NCBI GenBank assembly: GCA_036417435.1 | Contig: CM070900.1 | Location: 32,899,496 to 32,963,495, forward strand | Length of the DNA: 64,000 bases | Source of the DNA: Inia geoffrensis | Lineage: Eukaryota > Chordata > Mammalia > Artiodactyla > Iniidae | Reading direction: 5' to 3' | Shown: positions 45,589 through 58,479 of the stretch, piece by piece | Layout of the letters: every line of letters begins with the position of its first letter | Position numbering within the stretch: the first letter of the stretch is position 1 | The notes under the pieces: generated by a model | Database searches by the model: none | Seen by the model: the letters and a program-made list of their open reading frames with translations, nothing else | Told to the model about the DNA's origin: nothing | Made by a program: the position numbers and the translations under genes

Positions 45589-47279
45589 TTCTAGAATAAT
45601 GTGCTGTCCCAGATTTACACCTGGACACAGATGTATAGGAAAGAAATTCTTCTTCTGCTTGAGACATCTCCTCTGTCATTTCAAGGAGGAGCATTATCCC
45701 TCAGAAACAAAAACAAAAGGGAAGTAACAGTGAAACAAGTTTACTCCAAAAAAGGAGTGTGTCTCAAAGGGATTGACAGCCTCTGCTTTTAACACACAGT
45801 AGATAGTCTAGGTTAAGTTACTTGCTTTGTACACCTACAACCTGAAAAATGACACTAGTGCTTTATCAGTTTCAACAAAACTAATCAATCATTTTCTAAG
45901 TGAGAGACTTTTCTGCCAACGTATCTAGTTTCTTACTAATCTGTATACTGCTTTTTATAGAGTATTTACTAAATTATGCAAGAGATCTAATTATACATAT
46001 TTTTCAGAAGACAAGATGAGTAAACCATGGACTTAAATAGCAAGAAATGAACATCTGATTTTAATTTACTTGCTCTCAACATCAGGAAAAAGAAGAAAAT
46101 TCCAATTACAGGTTACATTCACAAAATCTAATACAGACTGACAACCTCTAAACAATTTATTTCAAAAACCATTGTTTTGCAATTCCCAAAGATATTTCCC
46201 CTGAGATTTTCCATGACAGGTTTAAAATCGTAAAATTATGTGAAACTTGTACAAGGCATATAATGTCGGACCAGATTTGTCATTTTATGTTATGGTATCA
46301 TCAAGCAATTTAATAGAACCCAATAACCTTCTATGACTAATAAAAGAAGATACATGGTTATTCAAAGAGCTTTGAGGGTTTTTTTTTAAGAAGAGTGATT
46401 TTATCAAAAACAGGAATCCTCCTATACATGAGCTTTTCATGTATCTGAAATGCAAATAAACTCATTCATACAGGATGTCAGTAACTAGTCAATTAAAAGT
46501 TAATACAATAATCATCTAAAATCAATTTCCACTAAAAACATAAATAGAATTATATAAGGTTGCATGAACAAATACTAACTACAATAGTTGTTAATAGTGT
46601 AATAACTGAGAAAGTTATTTCATGTGAATAAATCAATGAGGTGAGAGATACACCTGAGTTAAGTACATGGGCGTGGGTAAATAGATAATAGGAAGAAGGG
46701 AAAACTTAAAGAGGACAATCAATAATTGTTTAGTCAAGAACATTTCTTCAGAGACCCACCAAAGATGCTAGCACTCTATTGTCAAAAGCCAAGAAACGCC
46801 CCATAATTTATAGCCATTTAGTAGGCTGATTCACTCCTCTAAAACTGAAGCTTTCGTATTGTAAAATGGGAACTGACAAGGCTGCCCTCATCCGGGGGCT
46901 GCCGGGGGCTGCCTCATCCGGGGGCAACATGCAAACTCCACAAAGCAGTTTGGTTTAGGGGGAAAGCAGGAGCCCAGATCCATTTCTGTTCTACTTAGTC
47001 AGATTTGTCACCCCCCTCCAACCAGAGGGGCTTCCTTTCTCTACTTCAGGAACCATACAGACTAACAGCAGCCCTTTTATGAGCCTATCCCATCCTGTTG
47101 TTTCAAGAATTAATTAAAGGAGGTGACGAATCAATATGTCAAACATGCATAAAGGTTAAAGGAGGTAATATATGTCAAATAGTATAGTGGCTATAATATA
47201 CGGAGCACTTAATAAATGTTAGCTATAATTGTAATGGCAGCTTTCATCAAGATCTGATGATCATGGGAAAGGAATCTAA
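45589..47279. other. Mostly unassigned stretch
   Basis: No gene visible. About 47105-47225 may be a MIR 3' end ('ggagcacttaataaatgtta'). A small GC-rich repeat, 'ctcatccgggggc', lies at 46887-46899 and 46913-46925. Confidence 0.4.
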
Positions 47280-47385
47280 AGAGGGGATATATGTATATGC
47301 ATAACTGATTCACTTTGCTGTACACCCGAAACTAACACAACACTGAAAGTCAACTATAATCCAATAAATATTTTTTTAAAAAAGA
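47280..47385 (+). mobile_element. L1 3' terminal fragment
   Basis: 'ggggatatatgtatatgcat', 'gattcactttgctgtacacc' and 'caactataatccaataaata' followed by A-rich sequence: the last ~100 bp of cetartiodactyl L1. Confidence 0.85.
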
Positions 47386-47937
47386 TAATCAATTAAAGAA
47401 ATACCAATAAAAAATTCCAATAGCCAATAAAACCCTTGGAACTTTGTTTAAAAGGGAAAAAAAAGATCTGATGACCAGGACTATGAAAATATCATCATGG
47501 ACAGAAAGATTTTAATACCGTACTCTAGCTGGATCCAATTAAAAAGGAACATCTCAACTTTCTGAAGATTCTTTATCATGATTGTGGTGCTGATTACATG
47601 ACTGTATACATTGTGAAAAATTAATGTGCATCCTTAAATTTGGTGACTTTTACTTTAAATAAATTATTCCTCAATTAAGTTAATTTTTAAAAAGAAAATA
47701 AATCTGCTGGAGTTCTCCTGAGTTTATTTTTTTGTGCTTGACAAAAAGATAGAAGAACATGAGGAGATCTTTCTCTCTTGTCACCCTGGCAGATCCTCTA
47801 CTTCCTACCTTGAACACAGTCATGTTAAGACGATTTCTGGGCATTTGACAGCCATTTTGTGACTAGGAGGTAATACATCTCAGAAGCAAACAGGGGAATT
47901 ATAGAGAGAATAGAGGAGGGAAAAGACATAAAGCACA

Positions 47938-48066
47938 GGGAGTTCCCTGTCGGTCCAGGGGTTAGGACTCCGTGCTTCCACTGCCGGGGGCCCAGGTTCC
48001 ATCCCTGTTCGGGGAAGTAAGACCCCACAAGCTGCGCGGTGTGGCCAGAAAAAAAAGGAAAAAAAA
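47938..48066 (+). mobile_element. Short tRNA-Glu SINE (CHR type)
   Basis: Begins 'gggagttccctgtcggtcca', has a B-box-like 'aggttccatccctg', and ends 'gcgcggtgtggccag' plus an A-rich tail. Same short class as 4414-4544. No clean target duplication seen. Confidence 0.88.
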
Positions 48067-48589
48067 GCTTGTAGGTTCTATAGATATCAATGAGCTGTGA
48101 AAGCAATCTCTCTCTGTTCTTGTGTTAATCCAAGAGGCAATGCTGTTAGATCTGCGTATCTATGACTTGCAGCACAAAGCATTTTGACAAGTACTTGTAG
48201 CACATAGTATTTATGGAATGTGACAGAAACATTGTATAGGGAATATCAGATGACACAATGAACAAAGTCTTCAACTACACAGTAGTGGATATTTACTGTT
48301 GTGCCTTCCTTGTACCTCTGCCTTCTTCTGGAAACAACATGCTTTGGAGGGTCTTGCTCCTCTCCCATTGGATCAATGTCCCAGCCCTCACTACTGTGGG
48401 TAAATTAACCGTTCAAAGAGCTTTTTAATTGCCCAATTCAGCTGGTTAGTTGGTTGTTTCTACTGTAAGTTAATAATCACCTTAGTCCCTCAAAAATAAA
48501 TGTTTTTTTTTTTTTATTATTTGGAGAAATAAAAGGAACTTGCCTGGGTCATTTCCTCAATACTACAGAAGCTGGCCCCCCATCATACA

Positions 48590-49715
48590 AGCCTAACTAA
48601 AGTTGTCTTCCACTGAAGACATATGCATCCTTAATATTACTTCATCCTCCTCAGCACTTATCTGTATCTAATCCACCTTCTTCCTACTAGTCTTACAACT
48701 AAGAACTATCACTCTTCTTAAGAAGAGCCTTAAAGTTGATTTTATTTTTCTCTCCCTTTCCACTTGAGCCTTCCCCTCCACCAAAAGCTGTCTCCTAATC
48801 TACCTACCCTTGGTCCCTATCACTCAAGTCTTCTTTTGCTTTCAGCCTGTCTACCTCCCTCCCTGTCTTCACCATACAAGATCTTGAAAGAGTAGCTCAT
48901 GCTTGTCTCTACTCTCAATCCATAGCAATCTATGCCAACTACCATGCCCAACTGCCCCAAAGAAGGTTTCTAATGGCCACTTCATCACAAAATCCTAAAT
49001 CTATTTCTCAATCTTCCATTTTGTTGATCCCTATATAGCTGTTTATAGTCTTGACAACTTATCTTCTGAAACTCTCTTACCTCATGGGACCATTATTTTC
49101 CTATGTGTCTGATCCAATGCAGGTCCCCTTGCTGCTCCTTCACTAAATGTGAGCTACCCTGCAGACGTATCCTGGTCCTCCCCTCTACTCTTTCTACTTC
49201 TCCCCCTACCCCCCTGCTATTCTTGATATATTAATCCAGTCTCATGGCTTTAAATATCACCACTATTCAGAAGACTCTCTGATCCATATCTCACCTCTCT
49301 CTTCCCAGCCCGGACTCCTCTTGCAAATTCTAGTCTCCTTCCTGATCAATTCAACTTTCAAACATTTAGTCTCTGTGTTCTCTCGGACTGAGAAATTCAT
49401 ACAATAATGTTTCTTCTTTCAAAGATCTCTGTAAACGTAACTACAGAATATCTTTGATAAATACCGAACATGTCCTATTGATACATCTAAAGATGGAATC
49501 ATCTTCCCATTACCCATCTTTCCCATCATCATTTGAAAACATCTTCTTCTTCTGTGCTCATAATTTTGGTTAATGGCACTGCCATTCTTATAGGTTTCAA
49601 CTTTGAAAAACAACTTCCTCTCCTTTGCTTCCTACTTATACTTAGTTTTGGAATCCATCCCCTCCACCTTATTCCCACTAGAGCCTGATTGGGTCGTCAC
49701 TATTTCAAGGATGCA
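48590..49715 (+). repeat. L2 LINE, ORF2 3' part to 3' UTR
   Basis: An unusually long L2 remnant. 49225-49380 ('ccagtctcatggctttaaat' and 'ccagcccggactcctc') corresponds to the L2 ORF2 C-terminal coding. 49575-49715 ('ggcactgccattcttatagg') continues it. The upstream part 48590-49220 is C/T-rich and fits L2 more weakly. Frame is broken by many stops. Confidence 0.6.
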
Positions 49716-50139
49716 GCACAGCAAAGAAATTAGAAGTATAGACACTACAGTCAGGATGCCCAATTCCTCATCTTACAGAGGAACACAGCAGGGGAAAGCA
49801 GCAATGAGGAATCCACAAGAATAGAACTAGCAACATTCATGGTCAAACAAAGGCAAGATGATAAGTAAAGGTAATTCTTACCAGAATAGGACTCTGATGG
49901 GTGCCAAAGTGTTTTAGTTACCAGAGTACTCACCAATGAAAGGGGGGGGGTGGTGGGTGAGTGAAGAAGACATGGAAAGGGCAGCATCTACTCCAGTGAT
50001 TGAGGCTCACAGTGAATACCATTTTCATCTTTTTCATCTGTATTCACAATATTTGAACTGCACCATAATTTCTCTTCCCAGAACCTAGCCCATAAACAAT
50101 AGGTATTTAAACATCTGTTGAATGAATATTAACAAACAG

Positions 50140-50310
50140 CAGCCATTTACTAAGCACTTATTGAGTACCAGCCGCAGAAAAAGTCACTACACATATAGAA
50201 ATTATTTCACCCTAATTAGACGAGGAAAATGAGGCTCCCATGATTAAAATATTTTGCCCAGCCTCCCACTAATTTATAAATGATTGGGTCAGAATTAAAA
50301 CCTAGTTCCG
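50140..50310 (-). repeat. MIR SINE remnant, reverse strand
   Basis: 'ctaagcacttattgagtacc', 'aattagacgaggaaaatgag' and 'tttgcccagcctcccactaa' follow reversed MIR order. An L2-tail-like fragment lies just upstream at about 50070-50130. Confidence 0.7.
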
Positions 50311-50984
50311 TTCAACATGAAAGTCTCTACTCTTTCTGCTGCATCATAATTAATAATTCTTTGAAGATATTAAAAGATATTTTGAAAGGTCCTACAAGGC
50401 CTCAGCCATGATCTACTGTTTGCATGAAATGCCATCATGAAAAGTAGAAACCCTCCTGAAACACATAAATTTAACTCTTTCTCCCCACATAATAACTTTT
50501 AAGCTGTTGTTATTCGTTTTGTTTGTAGAAAGGAACGGAGAAGGGGTTGTACAGGAAAGTAAGTAAAAAGAGGGTGGGAACAGAGTGAGAAACTAAGATG
50601 ATCAAAGATCCCTAACTCAACAATACTTTACAATTTTGCCTAAGGCCAGCCCTGAATTATCATCTCCAAAAATCCTAGAAATAAGACTTATCTCAAAGAA
50701 CCAGCTGTCTTCATTAAACATAAATGAACAGGAAAGACAATAGGTGAGAATGGAATAACCCACGTCCTACTTGTCCAAGGCAAAAACGTGGAGAAAACCA
50801 ATGTGAGACCATTTTTTTCTCTGACCTGTGACATAATTCTGGAGGCGTGCGTTCTAACTCCCAAGAATTTAAGATCAGTATGTTGAATTTTATCATTGTA
50901 AATAGCTAATGTGAATTATTCGAACCAAATACCCCCTTCATCTCCAATACTTCATGTAGGAAAGAAAATTAAGCAAAGCAGAGT

Positions 50985-51180
50985 GGTTCTCTTTGTTTGA
51001 CTAAAGCCCCACCATGTACTAACTACGGATTTGAACAAATAACTTATTCTCTCTATACCTTAGCTTTCTTTTCTTCAAAATGTGGATAATAACAGGACAG
51101 TTGTTGTTATTAAATGATTTCTTAAATGAAGTAACAGAAGAGGGTTTAAGAATGGTAAAGCATCAGTAAATATTAATCAC
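50985..51180 (+). repeat. MIR SINE remnant
   Basis: 'accttagctttcttttcttc', 'caaaatgtggataataacag' and 'gtaaagcatcagtaaatatt' give the MIR order. Confidence 0.65.
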
Positions 51181-51184
51181 ATTA

Positions 51185-51300
51185 TCTCCACCCCCTAGAA
51201 AGTTCCATAAGGGCAGGGACGTTAGTCTGTTTTATACATTACTAGAGCCCCTTGAGCCTATGAAGTATATATCATATAGGACATGTCAATAAACTTTGCA
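51185..51300 (+). repeat. L2 LINE 3' tail
   Basis: 'gaaagttccataagggcagg' and 'gacatgtcaataaactttgc' match the L2 3' tail order. It abuts the MIR upstream. Confidence 0.65.
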
Positions 51301-52321
51301 GTGAGTGAATTTTAAAAGCAGTAAATAAAACATGTTTACCTGAGTCCTCTGACAATACAAGTAAAAGTGGAGTTGCCTTTGTAATTAGCTAGTCGGCCAA
51401 CTGCTTCTACTCTCATTCTACCAGATTATTGAGCCCTGCTCTAAAGACCTCTGGGGTAACAGTTCCCTGTTTGCATGATTAGAAGTGTTTAAGGCAACTG
51501 TGGTCCACCTCCTCATTTATCCTCTTAGTGCTTAATACTGCCCATCGGTTCATCAAGTTGGTCATATCAGTTATAATCTCTAGGGAAAGAAGACAGCTCT
51601 TTCATTTGGGGTTCTGACTTTTATGAGGAGAATGCTGCTGGTACTAAAATAATAATAATTAATGGAGATGAGGTCATCAACATTACTTGCATTATGAATC
51701 CCTTTTCCCTGACCAGCCAGGTGTTTGATGGACAGTCACTTCATCGCTCAAACCTCCACTGTTGGGAAACTCCTACAATGAGTGTAAATTCAGCTTTATT
51801 TGCTGTGGGATGAATGGCAAGCAATTAACAAACGTTCACAAAGTACTTGGAAAGAGATAATGGCATGATATAAATGTTACAGATTATTGCACCATGAAGC
51901 TTAAAATCATAATCAACTCTAAGATGGGTTAATTGGAAAGGTAACAAATACTCTTCCAGAAAGAGCCTCCTTCCAGAGAAATGTCGAAAAGGAATTGCCT
52001 TTCTGTGGCCAATAAATCAATACCAGACCATCACCCCTCATCCAAACCCTTGAGGAAATAAGGATAAGAAGAAGCTACATGGCTATGATGAGTAGGGGGG
52101 GGAAAGAATACTGATAAAAAGAAAAATAAACATAAAATCATTACCTATCCAGAATTAAAGCAGAGAAAAAACTTAAAAGAGTCCTGGCTTTAAACTAGGT
52201 TACTAGGGTGTCACAAACAATTTTTATGCAAGTCACAAACAGCATAACATAGAAGGCAGTGTGCACAATAGCAAAGAGCATACTGGCTCTTTGGTGACTG
52301 GTACTGACTGCTCCCAAAGGT
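51301..52321. other. Unassigned non-repetitive stretch
   Basis: No repeat or gene recognised. Contains an octamer-like 'tttgcatgattag' at about 51470-51482 and 'aataataattaatggag' at about 51650-51666, so part may be conserved sequence. Confidence 0.35.
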
Positions 52322-53640
52322 ATACCTCCAACTCATTCTCAGTATCCTGTTATCATCTCCACTGCGTACCAAATAGACATCTCAAACCCAACCTGTCCAA
52401 AACCAATCTCTTGATCCTCCCCTAAAAACCTGTACCCCCATCAGCCACAGTCCAGCCATTCTCTGCAAACAGCAACTCCACCTTCCAGTTGCTCCAGCCA
52501 AAAACCTTGGACTCAACTCTTCTTACAACACTCATTCAATCCGACAGTAAAATCTGTTGGCTCTAATTTCAAAATATACCCAGAAATCAACTTCTTACCA
52601 CCTTTACTGAAACTGCTCTGGTCCAAACCACCATTTCCTCTGGCCTGGATTATTGAAACAGTCTCCTAATTTGTCTCTCTGCTACTTCCCTTGCTTTCCT
52701 TTCCCCCCGACCAATAAATTTATTTATTTATTTATCTTTTATTTTTGGCTGCGTTGGGTCTTCATTGCTGCACGCGGGCTTTCTCTAGTTGCGGTGACCA
52801 GGGACTACTCTTCATTGCGGTGCACGGGCTTCTCATTGCAGTGGCTTCTCTTGTTGTGGAGCATGGGTTCTAGACATGCAGGCTTCAGTAGTTGTGGCAC
52901 GCAGGCTCATTAGTTGTGGTGCACAGGCTTAGTTGCTCTGCGGCATGTGGGATCTTCCCAGACCAGGGATTGAACCCGTGTACCCTGTACTGGCAGACAG
53001 ATTCTGAACCACTGCGCCACCGGGGAGGCCCCTCCCTTGCTTTCCTTTAGTGTATTCTTAGAAAGTCAAATCACAGCATTCCTCTGCTCACAACTCTGAA
53101 ATGACTCTCCTCTTGACTCCAACTAAAAACCAAAGAGTCTTTATAATGGCTTATAAGAACATACATGATCTATCTCCATCATCTCTAAGCTGATCTCCTA
53201 CAACTCTTTCTTCCTTCCCATCTACTCTAGCCAAACTGGCTTCCTTACAGCTCCTGGATGGTATCACGAATGCATGTGCCTCAAGGTCTTTGCACTTGCT
53301 GCTCCCATCTATCCATATATCCACATTGGCTTGCTCCCTCACCCCTTTCCTTTCTATACTCAAAAGTAATAACTCAGTAAGAATTTTCCAAGCCAATCCT
53401 TCTCCTTTCTAAATTTGCAAGCCTCACCCCAACCTGACTGTCCCTTTAACCCTTATCTATAATTTTTCTTCTTATTATCTATCACTATTAGGCATTACCT
53501 GTTGAGTATTTATTGCTGAATACGTCCCCTCGTTTGAACGTACTCTACATGAGGGCAGTAACTTCTGTCTATTTCTTTTTTTTTGTTCACTGTTGTCTCT
53601 CCATCCCCAGAAAAATGTCTGAGATATAACAAACACAGGA
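52322..53640 (+). repeat. L2 LINE 3' half, with CHR SINE inside
   Basis: Well-ordered L2: 'ctcaaacccaacctgtccaa', 'ccaaaaaccttggactcaac', 'ggcctggattattgaaacag', then after the SINE 'aaccaaagagtctttataat', 'tttgcacttgctgctcccat', and the 3' tail 'ctacatgagggcagtaactt'. It gives about 990 bp of L2 outside the SINE, the best preserved L2 in the window. Confidence 0.85.
52703..53032 (-). mobile_element. CHR SINE, long class, reverse strand
   Basis: Plus strand begins 'ccccccgaccaataaattta' (A-rich tail reversed) and 'tttggctgcgttgggtcttc', ending 'gcgccaccggggaggcccc'. The L2 sequence 'tcccttgctttccttt' is duplicated exactly at 52687-52702 and 53033-53048. Confidence 0.95.
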
Positions 53641-53650
53641 TAAATATTTT

Positions 53651-53881
53651 TATTTTTTCTTTTTTTTTTTTTTGCGGTTCGCGGGCCTCTCACTGTTGTG
53701 GCCTCTCCCGTTGCGGAGCACAGGCTATGGATGTGCAGGCTCCGGACGCGCAGGCTCAGCGGCCATGGCTCACGGGCCTAACCACTCCACGGCATGTGGG
53801 ATCTTCCCGGACCAGGGCACGAACCCGTCTCCCCTGCATCGGCAGGCGGACTCTCAACCACTGTGCCACCAGGGAAGCCCC
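53651..53881 (-). mobile_element. CHR SINE, GC-rich class, with internal duplication
   Basis: Reverse-strand copy from a poly-T and 'gcggttcgcgggcctctcac' to 'gccaccagggaagccc'. Duplicated target 'ggataaatatttt' at 53638-53650 and 53882-53894. It carries an extra unit in the middle: 'caggctatggatgtg' sits beside the normal 'caggctccggacgcg' (about 53722-53752). Confidence 0.94.
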
Positions 53882-53894
53882 GGATAAATATTTT

Positions 53895-56800
53895 TTAATT
53901 TACTTTTTTGCCGTTTTACTGGTCCTTGAAATCCCAAGTGCCAAAATTATTGCACTAATAATCTGTGCTAAAGAATCACATGGCATCATCAAGAAAAATA
54001 CCAGGAATGCAGTTGGCTTGCTCTCAAATTTTCAAATTATATGACTTCTGGGCATGAAGATATTAAAGGGTAAAGCTGGAATTTGATTTTTCCATAGTTA
54101 TTAATATTGAACACTAGCCCTCTAATCATAAAACGCAAGGCTGGTTTTTACTCGTGAGTCAGGCTGGAGGGGAAGAAATCAAACCAAGATGCACATTTCA
54201 TACTCTGGCACCGTCCCTTGGATAAAAGAGACAGTTTTGTTCAACAGCTAAAACAATGTTTTTAAAGTGTAAATTCTAAAAGAAAATTAAAACTGGCAGC
54301 TACTTGATGTTTAGCAAAAAAAAAAAAAAAGACCTCCTGTTCAGCAATCATTAAGATCCAGAGCTGCAGAAATTCCCTCTAATAAAAAATAATTTATGAT
54401 TTTCTTGGAGCTGAGAAAATGATGGTGCACCTGAGCCTCTGACTTATAAAAAATGCATCTCCAACTCTTTTTTTTTTTTAACTGCATCTTTATTTCAGCT
54501 TTACAGCTCTTCAGTCGAAGCAAATCGTAATAGTAAGCCCTCGACAAGAAGGTAAAGCCCACAAAAGGAAGCTTTCTCTAAACTGCAGGGGCAAAGGAGC
54601 AGACTTAACTTTGGAAGACCCTCTCAAATGTGACACAGCGGTCTTCCCTTACCATCCAACCTAAGTGTCCCCTCCAGCATCTTCCAATCATCCAATTTTA
54701 ATTGTTGACAGAGCAATCATCCTTCTCTTGCTGTGTATTACCAGTCCCCGAACTCTAGACACTCCCAAAGACAAGGACCTGTCTGTCTAGTCCACCAATG
54801 TACTTACAATGGCCAAAATGACACCTGGCAAAGAGTAGTTGCTCAGTACAGATTTGCTGCATGAATGATTCCATTGTACCTTTGAATTTTTCCCTCTTGC
54901 ACTCTGTCCAAGTAGGGGTTATGATTCTAACTCTTGCTGATTAATAAGTTAACCTGAACATCTAAGAAGATTCTAGAGAAATGCATGTTTCTTTAAGGTC
55001 TAAGTTCTGTCTATACAAATTAGTGCTGTAGAAAAGAAAGTCCTGTAAGAATAAGCCCATTCCTGTTCCCCTCCCCAATTCCCAATACAATAAGTGAAAT
55101 GTACATTTCTGTTGGCTTCTATGTGCTGGTGACATTTAGTTTTAATTCGAACCAGTCTTCATAAATTCTGGTACTGTGCACAACATCTTAAATGGCTCTA
55201 TTCTTTATTCAAAACCATCCCTCTCATTCCCAGAATTGTAATAAACAGATCTTCTAAAGGGGAAATAAAACTCTGTCAACAACAGGCCTATTTCAGTGAT
55301 TTTTCAAAACGTATTTCTTTCATTCCCTTGGCTAGAATTTTCATTTTATGCTTGGAAAGTTGTGTTATATATACATGTATTTTAGTCCAAATGGATGTGG
55401 CTTTTTGTTGTTGCTGTTACTGTTGTTGATTTCAGCTTTTCTATTTTCCACTTCAGTATGTTTGCAAAAGCAAAACTTCCTATTTCTCTTATTTCTGCAT
55501 TTGTGAGTCTCTATTACTAAACCCATGTTCTCTTTCAAAGAAAGCATACTCAGAACACTCTGTGATTCATATTTTCCCTAATGAAAAAAGTCAAATTTAT
55601 AGATCAGAATATTTATAGCATATAATAATCTCAAATAACCTCTCACTTTTCTACACAACTTTTAAGGACTGACTTACATGCATAAGAATCTTTTCTAAGT
55701 TTTGCTTCCCATATACCCTCACTATCAACTAGGGTCCTCAGAATTATCATCAAGCCAGAGACCATTCCACACTATCTTCCACAATGCTGAGAGAGATGAC
55801 TGGAACGGAGGAAAATATTTCCAAAGTCATCACTCCTTCCTCCTCTAATCAACCGCTTCAACGTCACCAACCCCTTTCTCCGGCCCCAAGCCCCTTGGTG
55901 ACTTAAAACCTTCAGACAAATTTTAAGTAATTTTAACTAATCCTAAGGAAACACTCAGAACAGTATACCAAATGTATCTATAAAAGGGTTTATCACAGTA
56001 TTATCCTATTATAGTACCAAAAATATACATATGTGCATCCATATTGGACAGAAAAAAAAGACTGTAATGAAATAAAACCATTTAATACTATGATACATCC
56101 CTAAATAAAGGAATTATCAATTATTCTTTTCTTTTTGTGTTTCTGTTTTTTTCAACTACTGCGTGTTCCATTAAAAATTCAGTTTTAATGTTTAATAAAA
56201 ATCCTTTTAACAATAAAAAGTAGAAGAGTCCTCTGATCATAAGTGTCTTTTTTTAATATTTGTATCTGCCTTTACTGCCAGATTAAAAGGAACAGAGTCT
56301 CAGCCTAAGATAATATTGAGAGACTCAGTATCATATGGTGAAAACACATCTCCTAAAAGCTAACTACCAACAAGTTTGTGGATAGAAAAATAAAGAGGAC
56401 GAGGAGAAAAAGGAGGAGGCTTTTCCAATGCTAGAGAATGTATCTTTCATAAATTTCACCCATTGTTTCTTTCCTTTTCTCTTAGAAGCCTATGGAGCAA
56501 CATGGGATTTCTGATTGATTACATTTATGAGTCAACATGATCAATGACTGTTTTTCTAGCCAAATCTTTTGACAGATGAGCAACTCACAGCTTTTTGGAG
56601 GCATCCCCAAACAAACAAAAAATCTTATCCAACGCCGCCTTTCCCCAACTTGTACTTATATTTTACTAAAAATGTATATCAAGTTACCATCTACCATATT
56701 AACAATTTTCATCTATGTTTTTCTTTCTAATCCTCATCCACAGACACTTCTATTTCATGGAGCTGTAAACATGTTAAAAGATTCTGCATTTTGCTCTCTC

Positions 56801-57844
56801 CATTTAATTTTAGAGAGATTCTTATTTTAAACTATTGTATGGTTTTAATTCAAAGAGAGAAGATAATTCTATGAGATTTTGACTAAAGATACCTTTCCAC
56901 CCCAGTATAAACCCTAAAAGTAAATACAGCCATTAAAATTAATTACACCAAATTGCTTGAGCAAGGTACACAGAAAACCCAGGGCCGAGTGCTAAAAACT
57001 CGAGAGTCAATTATCAAGCTATAATAATAATTATAATTATTATAATTATAATCGATAATCCTCCAGCCTTACTTTTACCATGACATTAGAAATAACATTC
57101 AATTTTTTATATATCAGGAATGCTCTCATGGAAAGCTGGTCTATGCTAATCTTTTAAACCTATTACCAACATTTTATGCATCATAATCCTAGCTAAATGA
57201 GAGTATATATATCTATTTAGGTTCTCCCAACAACAGCACTTTCTAAAAGGGTCCCTGCCAGGCAGTAACACCATTCATTTACTAAATATTGCTTGGGGAC
57301 CCAGCCATGCGTGACTCACATTACGGCAGATGGGAGTTTCACAAGTCACATCCGAGGTCTGTGGAATAAATGGAGTAACCCATTATTGGTTCTTCTCCTC
57401 TCGTACCTATTTAACATGGATCATAAAAAGAATTTGGTCTACTCTGCCTTACTCAATTGCCAGATACCATTAGGTTCATATTTTTAGACTTTGTTTTCCC
57501 TTTGAACCTAGGTATCTTTTATCCTCATGAGTTCACAGGGAGGCGGGAATCTATACCCTTAAGGCATTATTCTAAGACTATATCTTGATCAGCCACCTGT
57601 TGTCTTTTAATTATTTTATTGGCATAAATACAAGTAAAGGAAATTTGCTACATAGGATGTAAATCTGTATTCTAATGACACCAAATACTGCATGTATTCA
57701 CACCACAGATGATAATTGTTCTATAACAGAGCAGTCTGTCAATTTGATTTCCTAATGTTAATATTACTCACCCAAATGATGATGCTCACTTAGGGCTATA
57801 CAAACAAACAAGTAAGAGACACTTGTTTCTAAGCCTTCAACAAT
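53895..57844. other. Mostly unassigned stretch
   Basis: No gene. A possible L2 tail lies at 54750-54875 (see separate entry). Homopolymer runs occur at 54315-54330 and 54470-54480. A perfect AT palindrome lies at 57024-57043. Open frames reach only about 84 codons (56576-56830), with no family resemblance. Confidence 0.4.
54750..54875 (+). repeat. L2 LINE 3' tail
   Basis: 'aaagacaaggacctgtctgt', 'acacctggcaaagagtagtt' and 'gctcagtacagatttgctgc' with the terminal 'atgaatgatt' match the L2 tail. Confidence 0.65.
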
Positions 57845-58105
57845 ATGATGAAATAAATTACAGCCTATCCATCCAAGAAAATATGTCAAAGCCATTGAAT
57901 ATGATGTATAGGTCCCTATTTATTGTCCAGGACATATTACCAATTAAAAATTAGCAAAATAGGTTAAGGTGGTAGATGATCCAATTTTAAGACTGTATAT
58001 GTGCGATAAAATGGAGCATGGAAGAGTATACACCAAAATCTTATCAATGGTTATCTCTGATAAGATTACAGATAAGCTGCTTGCTTCTTCTAACCTATCA
58101 ATATT
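57845..58105 (+). repeat. L1M-type LINE 3' fragment
   Basis: 'atgatgaaataaattacagc', 'gaatatgatgtataggtccc' and 'atcaatggttatctctgata' follow the order of the old L1 3' UTR. Confidence 0.6.
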
Positions 58106-58479
58106 TTATATAATGATAAATTTAAGTCTATATGATAAAAAGCTTGGGGAAAATGTTTGAGAGACAGACAAAGTGAAAGAGAGAGGTGAGTTAGGATCAA
58201 GCGAGACAGACAACCAGCCTGTCCTTCAGTTCAATACCAGACATGTACGTGCTACTTCATATAAAGGATAACTTTATTGACTTGGGTTAAGAATCCTGAA
58301 TCTAACCATCAGTTTGCAACTTCCAGGACACAGTTAAACCTTAGCACACCAACGCATCTTTGCCATTCTTTTGTCCTGTGCTGCAGACTAGCTCAATTTC
58401 CTTACCCACATGTCCTCCATTAATTGCCTTTTCAATGGATTACTAATAAGTTTTTGATGTTAAGCAAACATCCTATTAA

